Origin: Streptosporangium sp. NBC_01495
GTDB lineage: Bacteria; Actinomycetota; Actinomycetes; Streptosporangiales; Streptosporangiaceae
Assembly (NCBI RefSeq): GCF_036250735.1
Contig: NZ_CP109430.1
Span: 9,734,001 to 9,798,000 of the forward strand
DNA length: 64,000 nucleotides
Reading direction: 5' to 3'
Shown here piece after piece: positions 6,636 through 14,232 of the stretch. The notes under the pieces are model-generated. The model did not search any database. It saw only the letters and a list, made by a program, of their open reading frames with translations, and was not told the origin of the DNA. The position numbers and the translations under genes are program-made. How positions within the stretch are numbered: position 1 is the first letter of the stretch; each line of letters starts with the position of its first letter.

Positions 6636-7145
6636 ATGAGCGTGAACCACTTTGACGACTCCCGGCTTACGGCGATGGGCCTCCTCGCCGAGGTCTACAC
6701 CGGTATCGCAGCGAAGACGCACGAGTCCTTCGCGGCCGCGGGGCTCTCAGAGATCGACTTCGAGACGTTGATCAGGCTGGCGCGCTCGCCGCAGGGGCGG
6801 CTGCGTATGAGCGACCTGGCGGCGCAGACGGGCCTGTCCACGAGCGGGACGACCCGGGTCGTCGACCGGCTGGAGCGCGAGGGGCTGGTCACGAGACAGG
6901 CATGTTCCACCGACCGGCGGGCCTCCTACGCGGCCATCACCGAGGTCGGCACCGACCGGCTCGGCGGCGTCCTCCCGCGACACCTGATCGACATCGAGAC
7001 CTGGTTCACCGGACTTCTCCCCCCCGCTGAGCTCAGCACCTTCCTCGGCACCCTCAGGACCATCCGCGACGCCGTGCGACCGTGCGCCACCGCGGGGGCG
7101 GAGGATTTCCGGCCGGAGGAGGCCGCGCTCATCCCGTCCGAGTAA
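6636..7145 (+). CDS. MarR-family transcriptional regulator
   Basis: 169 residues with the MarR winged helix at ~40-110: FETLIRLARSPQGRLRMSDL, TGLSTSGTTRVVDRLEREGL and the wing STDRRASYAAITE, which carries the conserved DRR. N- and C-terminal helices provide the dimer interface. It is divergent from the yceI-like gene and probably represses both genes through the palindrome at 6598-6611. The ligand is unknown; MarR/YceI pairs often respond to oxidants or phenolics. Confidence 0.92.
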   Translation: MSVNHFDDSRLTAMGLLAEVYTGIAAKTHESFAAAGLSEIDFETLIRLARSPQGRLRMSDLAAQTGLSTSGTTRVVDRLEREGLVTRQACSTDRRASYAAITEVGTDRLGGVLPRHLIDIETWFTGLLPPAELSTFLGTLRTIRDAVRPCATAGAEDFRPEEAALIPSE

Positions 7146-7354
7146 CGCGTCATCCGTACGGGATGAGCGGAAGACGGGATGAGCGGAAGACGGGGTCCGC
7201 AGAAGACAAGGGCCATAGAAGGTACGAGGTCCGCAGGAAGTTCGTGGTCCGTAGGAAGTCCTCACGAGACGCGAGTCCCCATGCGATCTGTGAAGACAGG
7301 TTCCGTACGGGTGGCCGGGGAGGGGACCGGTGGCGCGTGGGGGCGCCCGTCGTG

Positions 7355-7951
7355 TCAGACCTGCGGTTCCAGGTGCCGCGCCTCGGAGGGGGTGAGGTCG
7401 CCGCGGAGCTTGGCCATCCCCCGGGAGACCGTGCTCTTGACCGTCCCGACGCTGATGCCCAGCGCCTTGGCGATCTCCGGCTCGGTCATGTCCTCGTAGT
7501 AGCGCAGGACGACGGCGGTCCGCATCCGGGCGGGCAGCCGGTCGAGGGCCTGCTCGACACTCTCGGGCAGGTGGTGGCCGCCCGCGACGACCGGCTCCGG
7601 GAGTTCGCCTGACGGATACTCCTCCAACTTGCGCTGCCGCCACCAGGAGATGTTGATATTGACCATCGCCCGGCGTACATAGCCGTCCAGGGCGGTACGG
7701 TCCTGGATGCGGTCCCAGGCGAGGTAGGTCTTGACCAGCGCCGCCTGCAACAGGTCCTCGGCGTCGCTCGGGTGCCCGGTGAGCCGGTAGGCGGCACGCA
7801 GCAGCGCCGGGCCGCGAGCAAGGACATACTCGCGGAACTCCTCGTCGGTCCCGCCGGCCACCGCGATCACCAGCCTGTGCTCCAGGTGCGTATGGTGGCC
7901 AGAATCGCAGCAAGAACCCATACTGCGGCTGAACCGAAATCTATATTTCAT
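7355..7951 (-). CDS. SigE-family RNA polymerase sigma factor
   Basis: The recognisable sigma domains are region 2 (EFREYVLARGPALLRAAY, then SDAEDLLQAALVKTYLAWDRI) and region 4 (MRTAVVLRYYEDMTEPEIAKALGIS with the VGTVKSTVSRGMAKLR helix-turn-helix). This is the actinobacterial SigE-type ECF subfamily, which often lacks a linked anti-sigma. The start is uncertain: ATG 7951 is used, but the 25 codons before GTG 7870 are less like coding DNA, so the shorter protein is possible. No anti-sigma gene is adjacent; the divergent neighbour is a cell-wall-type DPBB protein that could be a target. Confidence 0.88.
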   Translation of the reverse strand: MKYRFRFSRSMGSCCDSGHHTHLEHRLVIAVAGGTDEEFREYVLARGPALLRAAYRLTGHPSDAEDLLQAALVKTYLAWDRIQDRTALDGYVRRAMVNINISWWRQRKLEEYPSGELPEPVVAGGHHLPESVEQALDRLPARMRTAVVLRYYEDMTEPEIAKALGISVGTVKSTVSRGMAKLRGDLTPSEARHLEPQV

Positions 7952-8166
7952 CCCATCAACGGTAAAGATCGGCTTCGATGGGCGATGGAGCACGCAAGAA
8001 CTATTAGATAGCGGTTTGTCATCGGGTGGACACCAATGCGTTCTACCAGGGAGGGGAACTTTAGTACCTGGTTGGACACCTGCCGTGATTATTCGTGGAG
8101 CGGACAGCGGGATTCCGCGAAGCGTGTGACGCTGGCTGCGACACCTCGCAGAATTGGGGAGCGACG

Positions 8167-9117
8167 ATGCCCTATCGCAGCGCCGATCGCCGCCGCACGC
8201 TGGCGGCCGCCGCGCTTGGCCGGACCGTCCAGGAGCCGGGCCCCCTCCCCACCGAAGGTGAGTCCTTCCACGCTGTCAGCGGCACGATCCTCGACGTCAG
8301 CCCGCATCTGATCGTCGTCGACACCCCGGACGGCGACGAGGAGCGGCTCGTCATCGCCCCGTGGGCGACCGCCTGGCGCGGTGAGGCCGTCAGCCCCGCC
8401 GACCTCCCCCCGGGGTCCAATGTGATCATCAGGGCGCTGCGGGCCGGCCGGGTCGTGGACCGGATCTGGGCCGACATCACCAGGATCACCGGGGTGATCC
8501 AGTCGATCGGCACCGAGGGCAAGGACCACACCGTGGAGCTGTACTGCGGGCCGCACCGCGGGCGGCGCACGATCGTCATCCCCTACCGCTCCTCCGGGCG
8601 GCTGCGGGTCAGGCATCCGCAGTTCGAACCCGGCTACCTGTTCGACGCCATCGGGGTTCGCGAGGACGGTACGGCGCGGGCGCGGCTGCCCGCGACCTCG
8701 CAGCCGCCCTACCGGTGGACGGCCGTGCCGCCACCGCCCCCCGGCTACGTCGGCGTGCAGTCGCGGATCTCGGGCACGGCCACCTGGTCGGACACCTTCG
8801 ACGACGGGGAGCAGGGGGTGGCCTACCCCATGCTGGAACGGGCCGACACGGCGTGCGACGACACCGGGGTGTCCTGCGCCGGGCTGCCGTACCTGGCGCT
8901 GGGGTCGATGCTCACCGTGCGCAACGTGTGCGCCGGACGCACCTCGGTCCTGCCGATCGTGGCGTGTGGCTGCCTGGCCGGCCGGTTCTGCGACCGGTGC
9001 CTGGAGTGCGGCACCTCTCCGCGCGGCCGGATCCTTGAACTGTCACCGAGCTCCTTCGTGGAACTCGGCGGAGACCTGACCACCGGGTGCTTCAACGCCC
9101 GGCTCGGAATGGGGTGA
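8167..9117 (+). CDS. Protein with C-terminal RlpA-like double-psi beta-barrel, Cys-rich
   Basis: 316 residues from ATG 8167. The N-terminal ~140 residues look like two small beta domains (GTILDVSPHLIVVDTPDG; WADITRITGVIQSIG). The C-terminal ~120 residues fit the double-psi beta-barrel pattern of RlpA/expansin-like proteins: SGTATWSDTFDDG, LPYLALGSMLTVRNVCAG, and RILELSPSSFVELGG. About ten Cys occur within it, including CGC, CDRC and CLECG, suggesting disulphides or metal. No clear signal peptide is seen. The gene is followed after 5 bp by a MauE-type membrane protein that handles redox partners, so the pair may act together in an extracytoplasmic disulphide or cell-wall process. The domain call is by pattern only. 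Confidence 0.6.
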   Translation: MPYRSADRRRTLAAAALGRTVQEPGPLPTEGESFHAVSGTILDVSPHLIVVDTPDGDEERLVIAPWATAWRGEAVSPADLPPGSNVIIRALRAGRVVDRIWADITRITGVIQSIGTEGKDHTVELYCGPHRGRRTIVIPYRSSGRLRVRHPQFEPGYLFDAIGVREDGTARARLPATSQPPYRWTAVPPPPPGYVGVQSRISGTATWSDTFDDGEQGVAYPMLERADTACDDTGVSCAGLPYLALGSMLTVRNVCAGRTSVLPIVACGCLAGRFCDRCLECGTSPRGRILELSPSSFVELGGDLTTGCFNARLGMG

Positions 9118-9122
9118 CACAG

Positions 9123-9968
9123 ATGCTGATGACGATCGCCGCCGCGCAGTTGCCGGTCGTGTTCCTGCTGCTGGCGGCGGGCACGGTCGCGAAGATCGGA
9201 ACGGTCACGCGCGAGGCCGAGCCGGGCATGCTGAGCAAGCTGGGACCGGCCGTGCTGGTGCCCGAGCGCTGGCGTGGGCCCGCGATGCTGGGCTGCGCGC
9301 TCGGGGAGCTGTTCCTGGCGAGCGGGCTGCTGCTGACCGGCCATCCGTTCTTCCGGTGGGGAATCGCCGGGTTCTTCGCGATCTCCACCTACGTCCTGTG
9401 GGAGCTGCGGCGCCGCCGCCCGGACGCGGGTTGCGGCTGCTTCGGCGAGGTCAGCGCGCTCCCGGTGGGACGGCGGTCGCTGGGCCGCACCATGGTGCTG
9501 ACGGCCATGGCCCTGGGACTGGTCTGGACTCCGGCGATCCCCGGCTGGGAGGCGATGGCGGGTCTGACGTGGACACACGTGCCGCACACGCTCGCGGGGC
9601 TGCTGCTGCTCGCCGTGCTCTCGCCGGAGATCGAGGAGACGATCGCCAGGCTCCGCTATCGGGCGCCCTGCGAGCAGCGCCGCCTCGACCCGGCCACCGC
9701 GCTCGGACGGCTGCGGTCGAGCACGGTCTGGCGCTCACACGCGGAACTGCTGTCGAGCAAGGAACCGGTCGACAGCTGGCGGGAGCTGTGCTGGCGGTTC
9801 TTCGTCTATCCGGGGAACAGCCACGCGGGCGCCCCCGTCGACGTGGTCTTCGCGGTCTATCTGAGCGGGCGGCACCCGGCGGTGCGGGTCGCCATGGTCG
9901 GCTCGGACGGGCAACCGGTGCAGACGGAGTCTCTGCCGGAATCTCTGCCGATATCGGCTGGACGCTAG
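9123..9968 (+). CDS. MauE/DoxX-family redox-associated membrane protein
   Basis: 281 residues from ATG 9123. About four hydrophobic helices span residues 5-165, with the diagnostic GCGCFGE motif after RRRRPDAG, as in MauE and related DoxX-like proteins of methylamine dehydrogenase maturation, which assist disulphide handling. The C-terminal ~110 residues (from EIEETIARLRYRAPCEQRRLD) are soluble and unlike MauE. It lies directly downstream of the Cys-rich DPBB protein, probably co-transcribed. No mau structural genes are present, so a methylamine role is not supported. Confidence 0.75.
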   Translation: MLMTIAAAQLPVVFLLLAAGTVAKIGTVTREAEPGMLSKLGPAVLVPERWRGPAMLGCALGELFLASGLLLTGHPFFRWGIAGFFAISTYVLWELRRRRPDAGCGCFGEVSALPVGRRSLGRTMVLTAMALGLVWTPAIPGWEAMAGLTWTHVPHTLAGLLLLAVLSPEIEETIARLRYRAPCEQRRLDPATALGRLRSSTVWRSHAELLSSKEPVDSWRELCWRFFVYPGNSHAGAPVDVVFAVYLSGRHPAVRVAMVGSDGQPVQTESLPESLPISAGR

Positions 9969-10003
9969 AGAGCCTTAGATTTTTCTAGGGCAGCACGATT
10001 GAG

Positions 10004-10047
10004 CTCTATATGGCTCTCTAGCTTCCCCACTAGAGAGCCATATAGAG
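10004..10047. terminator. 18-bp perfect hairpin between convergent genes
   Basis: CTCTATATGGCTCTCTAG (10004-10021) is followed after 8 bases by its exact inverse complement (10030-10047). It sits between the convergent ends of the MauE-type gene and the ATPase gene, fitting a bidirectional terminator. A partial third arm, CTAGAGAGCC, lies at 9965-9974. Confidence 0.75.
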
Positions 10048-10087
10048 GACTAGGGGCCCCCTCGCACTATATCGAACAAGTGTTCAG

Positions 10088-11269
10088 TCAGACCGGTTGG
10101 GACCGCAGGAACTTTCCGAAGTGCGGGACGGTGAACGCGATCAGCCCGCGTTCCGCGCTGTAGATCAGGCCCTTCTTGATGAGGCTGTCGCGGGCCGGGG
10201 AGAGACTCGACGGCTTGCGGCCGAGCCCCTCGGCCACCTCGGCGGTGGCGACGGGCTCGTCGCCGATGGCGGCCATGGCGTGCATGTAGTCGCGCTCGGC
10301 GGGGGTGGCCCGCTCGTAGCGGCTGCCGAAGAAGCCGACCGCGAGCTCCTCCTCGGCCTCCGGCGCGGAGACCCTGATGTCGTCGGCGGTGATCGGGCTG
10401 CGCAGCGCGAGGTCCCAGGCGACCTTGCCGTACGCCTGAACGAAGTAGGGGTAGCCGTCGGCGGCCACGTAGAGGGCGTCGAGGGCGTCCTGGGTGAACT
10501 CCACGCCCTCGCTCTCGGCCGGGGCGATGAGCGCCAGGTCGGCCGCCTCGCGGTCGAGGCGATCGATCCTGGCGTAGCGGAAGAGCCGCTCGGAGTAGCT
10601 CTTGCTGGCCGACAGCACGCTGGGCAGGTGCGGCAGCCCGGCGCCGACCACGATCAGCGGCCCGCCGCTCTGGGAGAGCTCGTGGCAGGCCGCGCAGAGC
10701 GCCGAGACGTCGGGGGCCTGCACGTCCTGCATCTCGTCGATGAACAGCGCGATGCCGACGCCCAGGTCGGTGGCGACCGCGGCGGCGTCGACGAACAATT
10801 CGGTGAGGTCGATCTCCAGGTCTCCGGAGTCGGCGCGTCCCCGGCCGGCGGGCACGTCGATCGCGGGCGACCAGTGCGAGGTGCCCTTGGCCGCTGACGG
10901 GTCGCGCATCGCGAACGCCTTGAGCACGCCGAGGAACTCCTCGATGCGCTCGGGCGCCCGATGCCTCGGGGCCAGCTCCCTGATCGCCATGTGCAGGGCG
11001 GCGGCCACCGGGCGCCGGATCGACTGGTCGGGCCTGGCCTCGATCTTGCCGGTGCCCCACAGCCGCTGCATGGCCATCGACTTGAAGGTGTTGAGCAGAA
11101 CGGTCTTGCCCACGCCGCGCAGCCCGGTGACCACCATGCTGCGCTCGGGGCGCCCTCGGGCCACCCGTTCCAGGACGATCTCGAACTGCTGTAGCTCGCG
11201 GTCACGACCGGCGAGCTCCGGGGGGCGCTGTCCGGCACCGGGGGCGTAGGGATTGCGCACGGGGTCCAC
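10088..11269 (-). CDS. ORC/Cdc6-like AAA ATPase (AAA_16 type)
   Basis: 393 residues from GTG 11269, giving the start V-DPVRNPYAPGAGQRPPELAGRD that I recall as usual for this actinobacterial family; a longer frame to 11542 is open but its beginning looks non-coding. Walker A GLRGVGKTVLL, Walker B IALFIDEMQD and sensor-type VVGAGLPHLPSVL are present. The C-terminal third looks like a winged helix (MHAMAAIGDEPVATAEVAEGLGRKPSSLSPARDSLIKKGL). The architecture matches archaeal-type ORC/Cdc6 ATPases widespread in actinomycetes with unknown role. Monocistronic by position. Confidence 0.85.
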   Translation of the reverse strand: MDPVRNPYAPGAGQRPPELAGRDRELQQFEIVLERVARGRPERSMVVTGLRGVGKTVLLNTFKSMAMQRLWGTGKIEARPDQSIRRPVAAALHMAIRELAPRHRAPERIEEFLGVLKAFAMRDPSAAKGTSHWSPAIDVPAGRGRADSGDLEIDLTELFVDAAAVATDLGVGIALFIDEMQDVQAPDVSALCAACHELSQSGGPLIVVGAGLPHLPSVLSASKSYSERLFRYARIDRLDREAADLALIAPAESEGVEFTQDALDALYVAADGYPYFVQAYGKVAWDLALRSPITADDIRVSAPEAEEELAVGFFGSRYERATPAERDYMHAMAAIGDEPVATAEVAEGLGRKPSSLSPARDSLIKKGLIYSAERGLIAFTVPHFGKFLRSQPV

Positions 11270-11607
11270 GCTCTCGGACTTTATGACGGGATATAGCGGC
11301 CGGCCTAGAATTCCGTAGAAAGTGCTACGGCGTGTCGCGCCGCGTTCCACCGGCGGGCGAGGGAGCGGGGGGCGTGCCGTCGGCGGCACCGCGAGCATCG
11401 CCATGACACACCCCTTCACCTGCGAGAACGTCAGCCCGAACCCGTGTTCGATCCCGTGCCCATGACTGTAGCGCGGGTTCGAACACAGGCGCGATACGTT
11501 TCGATGAAAAGCCTCCCCAAGGAATGTGGGCTCCCACGCCAAGCAACCATGAATCCGGTCGTAAGCCGCACACGACGTAGGGGGCCGTAAGCAGGGGCGT
11601 ACAGGGC
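11270..11607. other. Gap between ATPase and L11 paralog genes
   Basis: The minus-strand frame of the ATPase stays open to 11542, but the codons beyond GTG 11269 give a low-complexity Pro/Arg-rich stretch. I see no other gene or clear hairpin here; it should contain the promoter of the ATPase gene. Confidence 0.5.
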
Positions 11608-12042
11608 TCAGTCCCGGACGGTCAGGCCCATCGAGCGCGCGGTGCCGGCAATGATCTTCTCGGCCTGGTCGAGGTCGGTGGTGTTGAGGTCGGGCAGCTT
11701 GGTCCTGGCGACCTCTCGCAGCTGGGCGCGGGTGATCGTGCCTGCCGCCTGGTGCCCGGGACGGGGGCTGCCCCGGTCCAGGCCGATCACCCGGCGGATC
11801 AGCGAGGCCGTGGTGGGCATCTTGATCGCCAGCTCGAACGAGCGGTCTTCGAACACGGTGACGACGACGGGGACGACGAATCCCCGCCGGTCCTGGGTGG
11901 CCGCGTTGTACTGGCGGCAGAACTCCATGAGGTTCAGGCCCAGCGGGCCCAGGTCCTTGCCCACGGCGGCGGGACCGGCCTCACCGGCCGGGAGCTGGAG
12001 CTTGGCGATCCGGCTGACCTTCTTCTTCGACACGTTCGACAT
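11608..12042 (-). CDS. Ribosomal protein L11 paralog with altered thiopeptide-binding segment
   Basis: 144 residues from ATG 12042, full-length L11 family: KLQLPAGEAGP near the N-terminus, LNLMEFCRQYNAATQ, VVVTVFEDRSFELAIKMPTTA, the C-terminal RNA-binding domain with EVARTKLPDLNTTDLDQA, and the ending IIAGTARSMGLTVRD. It is not in the secE-nusG-rplK-rplA context, so it is an extra copy. In ordinary L11 the first helix carries a proline-rich PSPPVGPALGQQG segment where thiostrepton-resistance substitutions map; here the aligned stretch is PAAVGKDLGPLG, one residue shorter with the adjacent prolines replaced. The gene is divergent from a MerR regulator with a dyad operator in the shared promoter. 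A drug-insensitive, inducible L11 is inferred. Confidence 0.9.
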   Translation of the reverse strand: MSNVSKKKVSRIAKLQLPAGEAGPAAVGKDLGPLGLNLMEFCRQYNAATQDRRGFVVPVVVTVFEDRSFELAIKMPTTASLIRRVIGLDRGSPRPGHQAAGTITRAQLREVARTKLPDLNTTDLDQAEKIIAGTARSMGLTVRD

Positions 12043-12056
12043 GCCCGCCAAGCTAA

Positions 12057-12077
12057 AGTCTCCCGTTACTGGAGACT
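12057..12077 (-). promoter_or_regulatory. MerR-type operator/promoter of the L11 paralog
   Basis: AGTCTCC (12057-12063) and GGAGACT (12071-12077) form a perfect 7-bp dyad with a 7-base spacer. On the minus strand, TTGAGT and TAGCTT flank the dyad as -35 and -10 candidates with 19 bp between them, the lengthened spacer typical of MerR-activated promoters. Confidence 0.65.
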
Positions 12078-12096
12078 CAACGGAATAATCACGGCC

Positions 12097-12999
12097 ATGA
12101 GCTACACGATCGGACAGCTCGCCAGACTCTCCGGGCTGCCGGTGAAGACGATCCGGTTCTACTCCGACATCGGGGTGCTCCCCGAGCGCGGCCGCACCCG
12201 GAGCGGCTACCGCCTCTACGGCGACGAGGACCGCGGGCGGCTGGAGCTCGTCAGGACGCTGCGCGAGATCGGCGTCGACCTGGCGACCATCAGATCGCTC
12301 GGCGACCGCGACCTGGGCGAGGTGCTCTCCCTGCACCTCCGTACGGTGGAGACGCAGATCAGGGCGCTGCAGCGGACCCGAGCGGTGCTCAGGGCCACCC
12401 TGGAGCGGGACGAGCCTGCCGACGACGACCTGCGCCGGCTCAACGCCCTCGGGCGGCTCGGCGCGGCGGAGACGGCCGCGCTGGTGAACGAGTTCGTCGA
12501 CGACGTCGCCGGCGAGAACGCCGCCAGGCAGGAGTGGCTCGGCGGCCTGCGCACGGCCATGGTGCCCGACCTGCCCGACGAGCCGGGCATCGAGCAACTC
12601 GACGCCTGGCTGGAACTGACCGAGCTGCTCGCCGACGACGGCTTCCGCGCCTCCCTGCGCGAGATGAGCAGCGACTTCTGGGCGAACGCCGACCGGATCG
12701 ACCTGGCGGCCTGGCACGAGGCCAACGCCCTGGTCACGGAGACAGCGCTGGCCGCGATACGGGACGGCGTGGCCCCGGAGTCGGAGGCCGCCGCGCCCGT
12801 CGTGGCCGGGATCGTCGCACTCCTGGCCGGGGCTCAGCGGCGCACCCCGGAGTCGGTCGTCCGGGACTACGCGGAGCACGACCCGCGCGCCGGGCGATAC
12901 TGGGAGCTGGTGGCCGTGATCAACGGCACCCCCTGGCCACCGGAACCCGTGATCGCCCACGAGTGGATCGCCGCCGCGGCCACCTCTCACCTCGGGTAA
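12097..12999 (+). CDS. MerR-family transcriptional regulator
   Basis: 300 residues from ATG 12097. The N-terminal MerR domain is clear: YTIGQLARLSGLPVKTIRFY, then IGVLPERGRTRSGYRLY and the coiled dimer helix to ~110. The C-terminal ~190 residues (LVNEFVDDVAGENAARQEWL, DAWLELTELLADDGFRASLREM) are helical and characteristic of a group of actinobacterial MerR proteins, not of the TipAS drug-binding domain. It is divergent from the L11 paralog with one dyad between them, so it probably activates L11 and controls itself. The inducer is unknown. Confidence 0.92.
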   Translation: MSYTIGQLARLSGLPVKTIRFYSDIGVLPERGRTRSGYRLYGDEDRGRLELVRTLREIGVDLATIRSLGDRDLGEVLSLHLRTVETQIRALQRTRAVLRATLERDEPADDDLRRLNALGRLGAAETAALVNEFVDDVAGENAARQEWLGGLRTAMVPDLPDEPGIEQLDAWLELTELLADDGFRASLREMSSDFWANADRIDLAAWHEANALVTETALAAIRDGVAPESEAAAPVVAGIVALLAGAQRRTPESVVRDYAEHDPRAGRYWELVAVINGTPWPPEPVIAHEWIAAAATSHLG

Positions 13000-13055
13000 T
13001 CAATCATCTACAATGCTTTTTGTCGCTTTTATCCGTTTTTCTGAGGGGGCGACTC

Positions 13056-13859
13056 GTGTCAGGCTCCAAATTCATGATCCGTACGCGGGCCGTGCTCGCG
13101 ACGGCCGCCGGGTGCCTGGCGGCGGCCTCGTGTGGCGCGGCGACCTCCCTACCCACCCCGGCCGCGCCTCCGGTCACCTCCGCGCCGATCTCGGCGTCCT
13201 CGCCCGTCACCGAGGTGGCCGCCCCGGAGCCGACCGTCGTGCCGCCAGCGACCATCCCGCCCACCACGGCGTCGCCGACCCCGACGGGGCCGCCGAAGTT
13301 CTCCGCGAAGGTCTCCCGGGTCGCCCGTGAACGGCTCGAATACTCGTGGCGGCCCGGATGCCCGGTCCCGGTCGGCGATCTGCGGCTGATCACGATGACC
13401 TACTGGGGCTTCGACGGCAAGCCGCACACCGGCGAGCTGGTCGTGCACGAGGACGCCGCCGACGACATCGTCTCCGTCTTCCACCGCCTGTACGACTGGC
13501 GCTGGCCGATCTACAAGATGCGGCTCGTCGACGCCTACAAGGCCGACGACTTCGCCTCGATCGACGCCGACAACACCTCGGCCTTCAACTGCCGCCCCGC
13601 GGAGGGGTCGAGCAGCTGGTCCAAGCACGCCTACGGCCTGGCCGTCGACATCAACCCGCGCGAGAACCCGTACATATACGCCAACGGCACGGGATCCCAC
13701 AAGAACGCCCGCGAGTTCTTCAAGCGCCCCGTACGGGCTCCCGGAGTGATCAACCCGGGCGACCGCGTGGTCAGGGCCTTCCAGCAGAAGGGTTGGGAGT
13801 GGGGCGGTTACTGGTCCGGTATCAAGGACTACCAGCACTTCTCGAAGGGCGGGAACTGA
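13056..13859 (+). CDS. M15-family (VanY-like) D,D-carboxypeptidase, secreted/anchored
   Basis: 267 residues from GTG 13056, preceded by GAGGGGG. A signal-like N-terminus (AVLATAAGCLAAASCGAA) has a Cys that could be a lipobox. A Pro/Ala/Thr-rich linker runs to residue ~90. The peptidase domain shows the zinc motif SKHAYGLAVDIN (H and D ligands), WEWGG with the catalytic acid, and the last His in YQHFSKG. Such enzymes cleave peptidoglycan cross-bridge or stem peptides outside the membrane. No vancomycin-resistance genes are nearby, so a wall-remodelling role is likelier than resistance. Confidence 0.88.
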   Translation: MSGSKFMIRTRAVLATAAGCLAAASCGAATSLPTPAAPPVTSAPISASSPVTEVAAPEPTVVPPATIPPTTASPTPTGPPKFSAKVSRVARERLEYSWRPGCPVPVGDLRLITMTYWGFDGKPHTGELVVHEDAADDIVSVFHRLYDWRWPIYKMRLVDAYKADDFASIDADNTSAFNCRPAEGSSSWSKHAYGLAVDINPRENPYIYANGTGSHKNAREFFKRPVRAPGVINPGDRVVRAFQQKGWEWGGYWSGIKDYQHFSKGGN

Positions 13860-13943
13860 GACCTGGGAAGGCGTTCGCCCCGGCGGCGAGGCCGGTCCGG
13901 GCGGCAGGACACCGGCGAGAGGTCGGCGGACCGGCCCAGCAGC

Positions 13944-14232
13944 TCAGCCGTAGGCCGGTGAGACTCCCGGCGGGCCGACCCAGACTCGGCCATGCACCGG
14001 TGAGACTCCCGGCGGGCCGATCCAGGCTCAGCCGTACACCGATGAGAGATCGGCGGGCCGGCCCAGGTTCAGCCGTACACCGGTGAGAGGTCGGCGGGCC
14101 GATCCGGGCTCAGCCGTAGGCCGGTGAGACCCCGGCGGGCCGACCCAGGCTCAGCCGTACACCGCCGAGACCCCGGCGGGCTGAAACAGGTTCAGCCGTA
14201 GGCCGGTGAGACGTCGGCGGGCTGGAACAGGT
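13944..14232. repeat. 41-bp tandem array covering the 3' end of the DUF4328-VOC gene
   Basis: Units of about 41 bp, each holding TCAGCCGTASRCCGGTGAGA followed by CGGCGGGCYG, repeat about seven times; TCA positions at 14028, 14069, 14110, 14151 and 14192 are exactly 41 bp apart. On the minus strand the copy at the gene end encodes PADVSPAYG plus stop, so the array is made of duplicated last codons and stop. Confidence 0.85.

Noticed and set aside
9123..9968. Methylamine utilisation gene
   Set aside because: Only the MauE-like membrane part is present; no mauA/mauB or partner genes.
12097..12999. TipA-type thiopeptide-binding regulator
   Set aside because: The C-terminal part does not look like TipAS; only the MerR DNA-binding part is shared, so direct thiopeptide sensing is not claimed.
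13149..13838. 229-codon antisense frame over the M15 peptidase gene
   Set aside because: Val/Gly/Arg low-complexity shadow; the plus strand has signal peptide and catalytic motifs.
13944..14232. CRISPR array
   Set aside because: Units are contiguous 41-bp repeats without unique spacers, and they derive from a coding 3' end; no cas genes are present. The same applies to 21868-21990 and 16968-17066.
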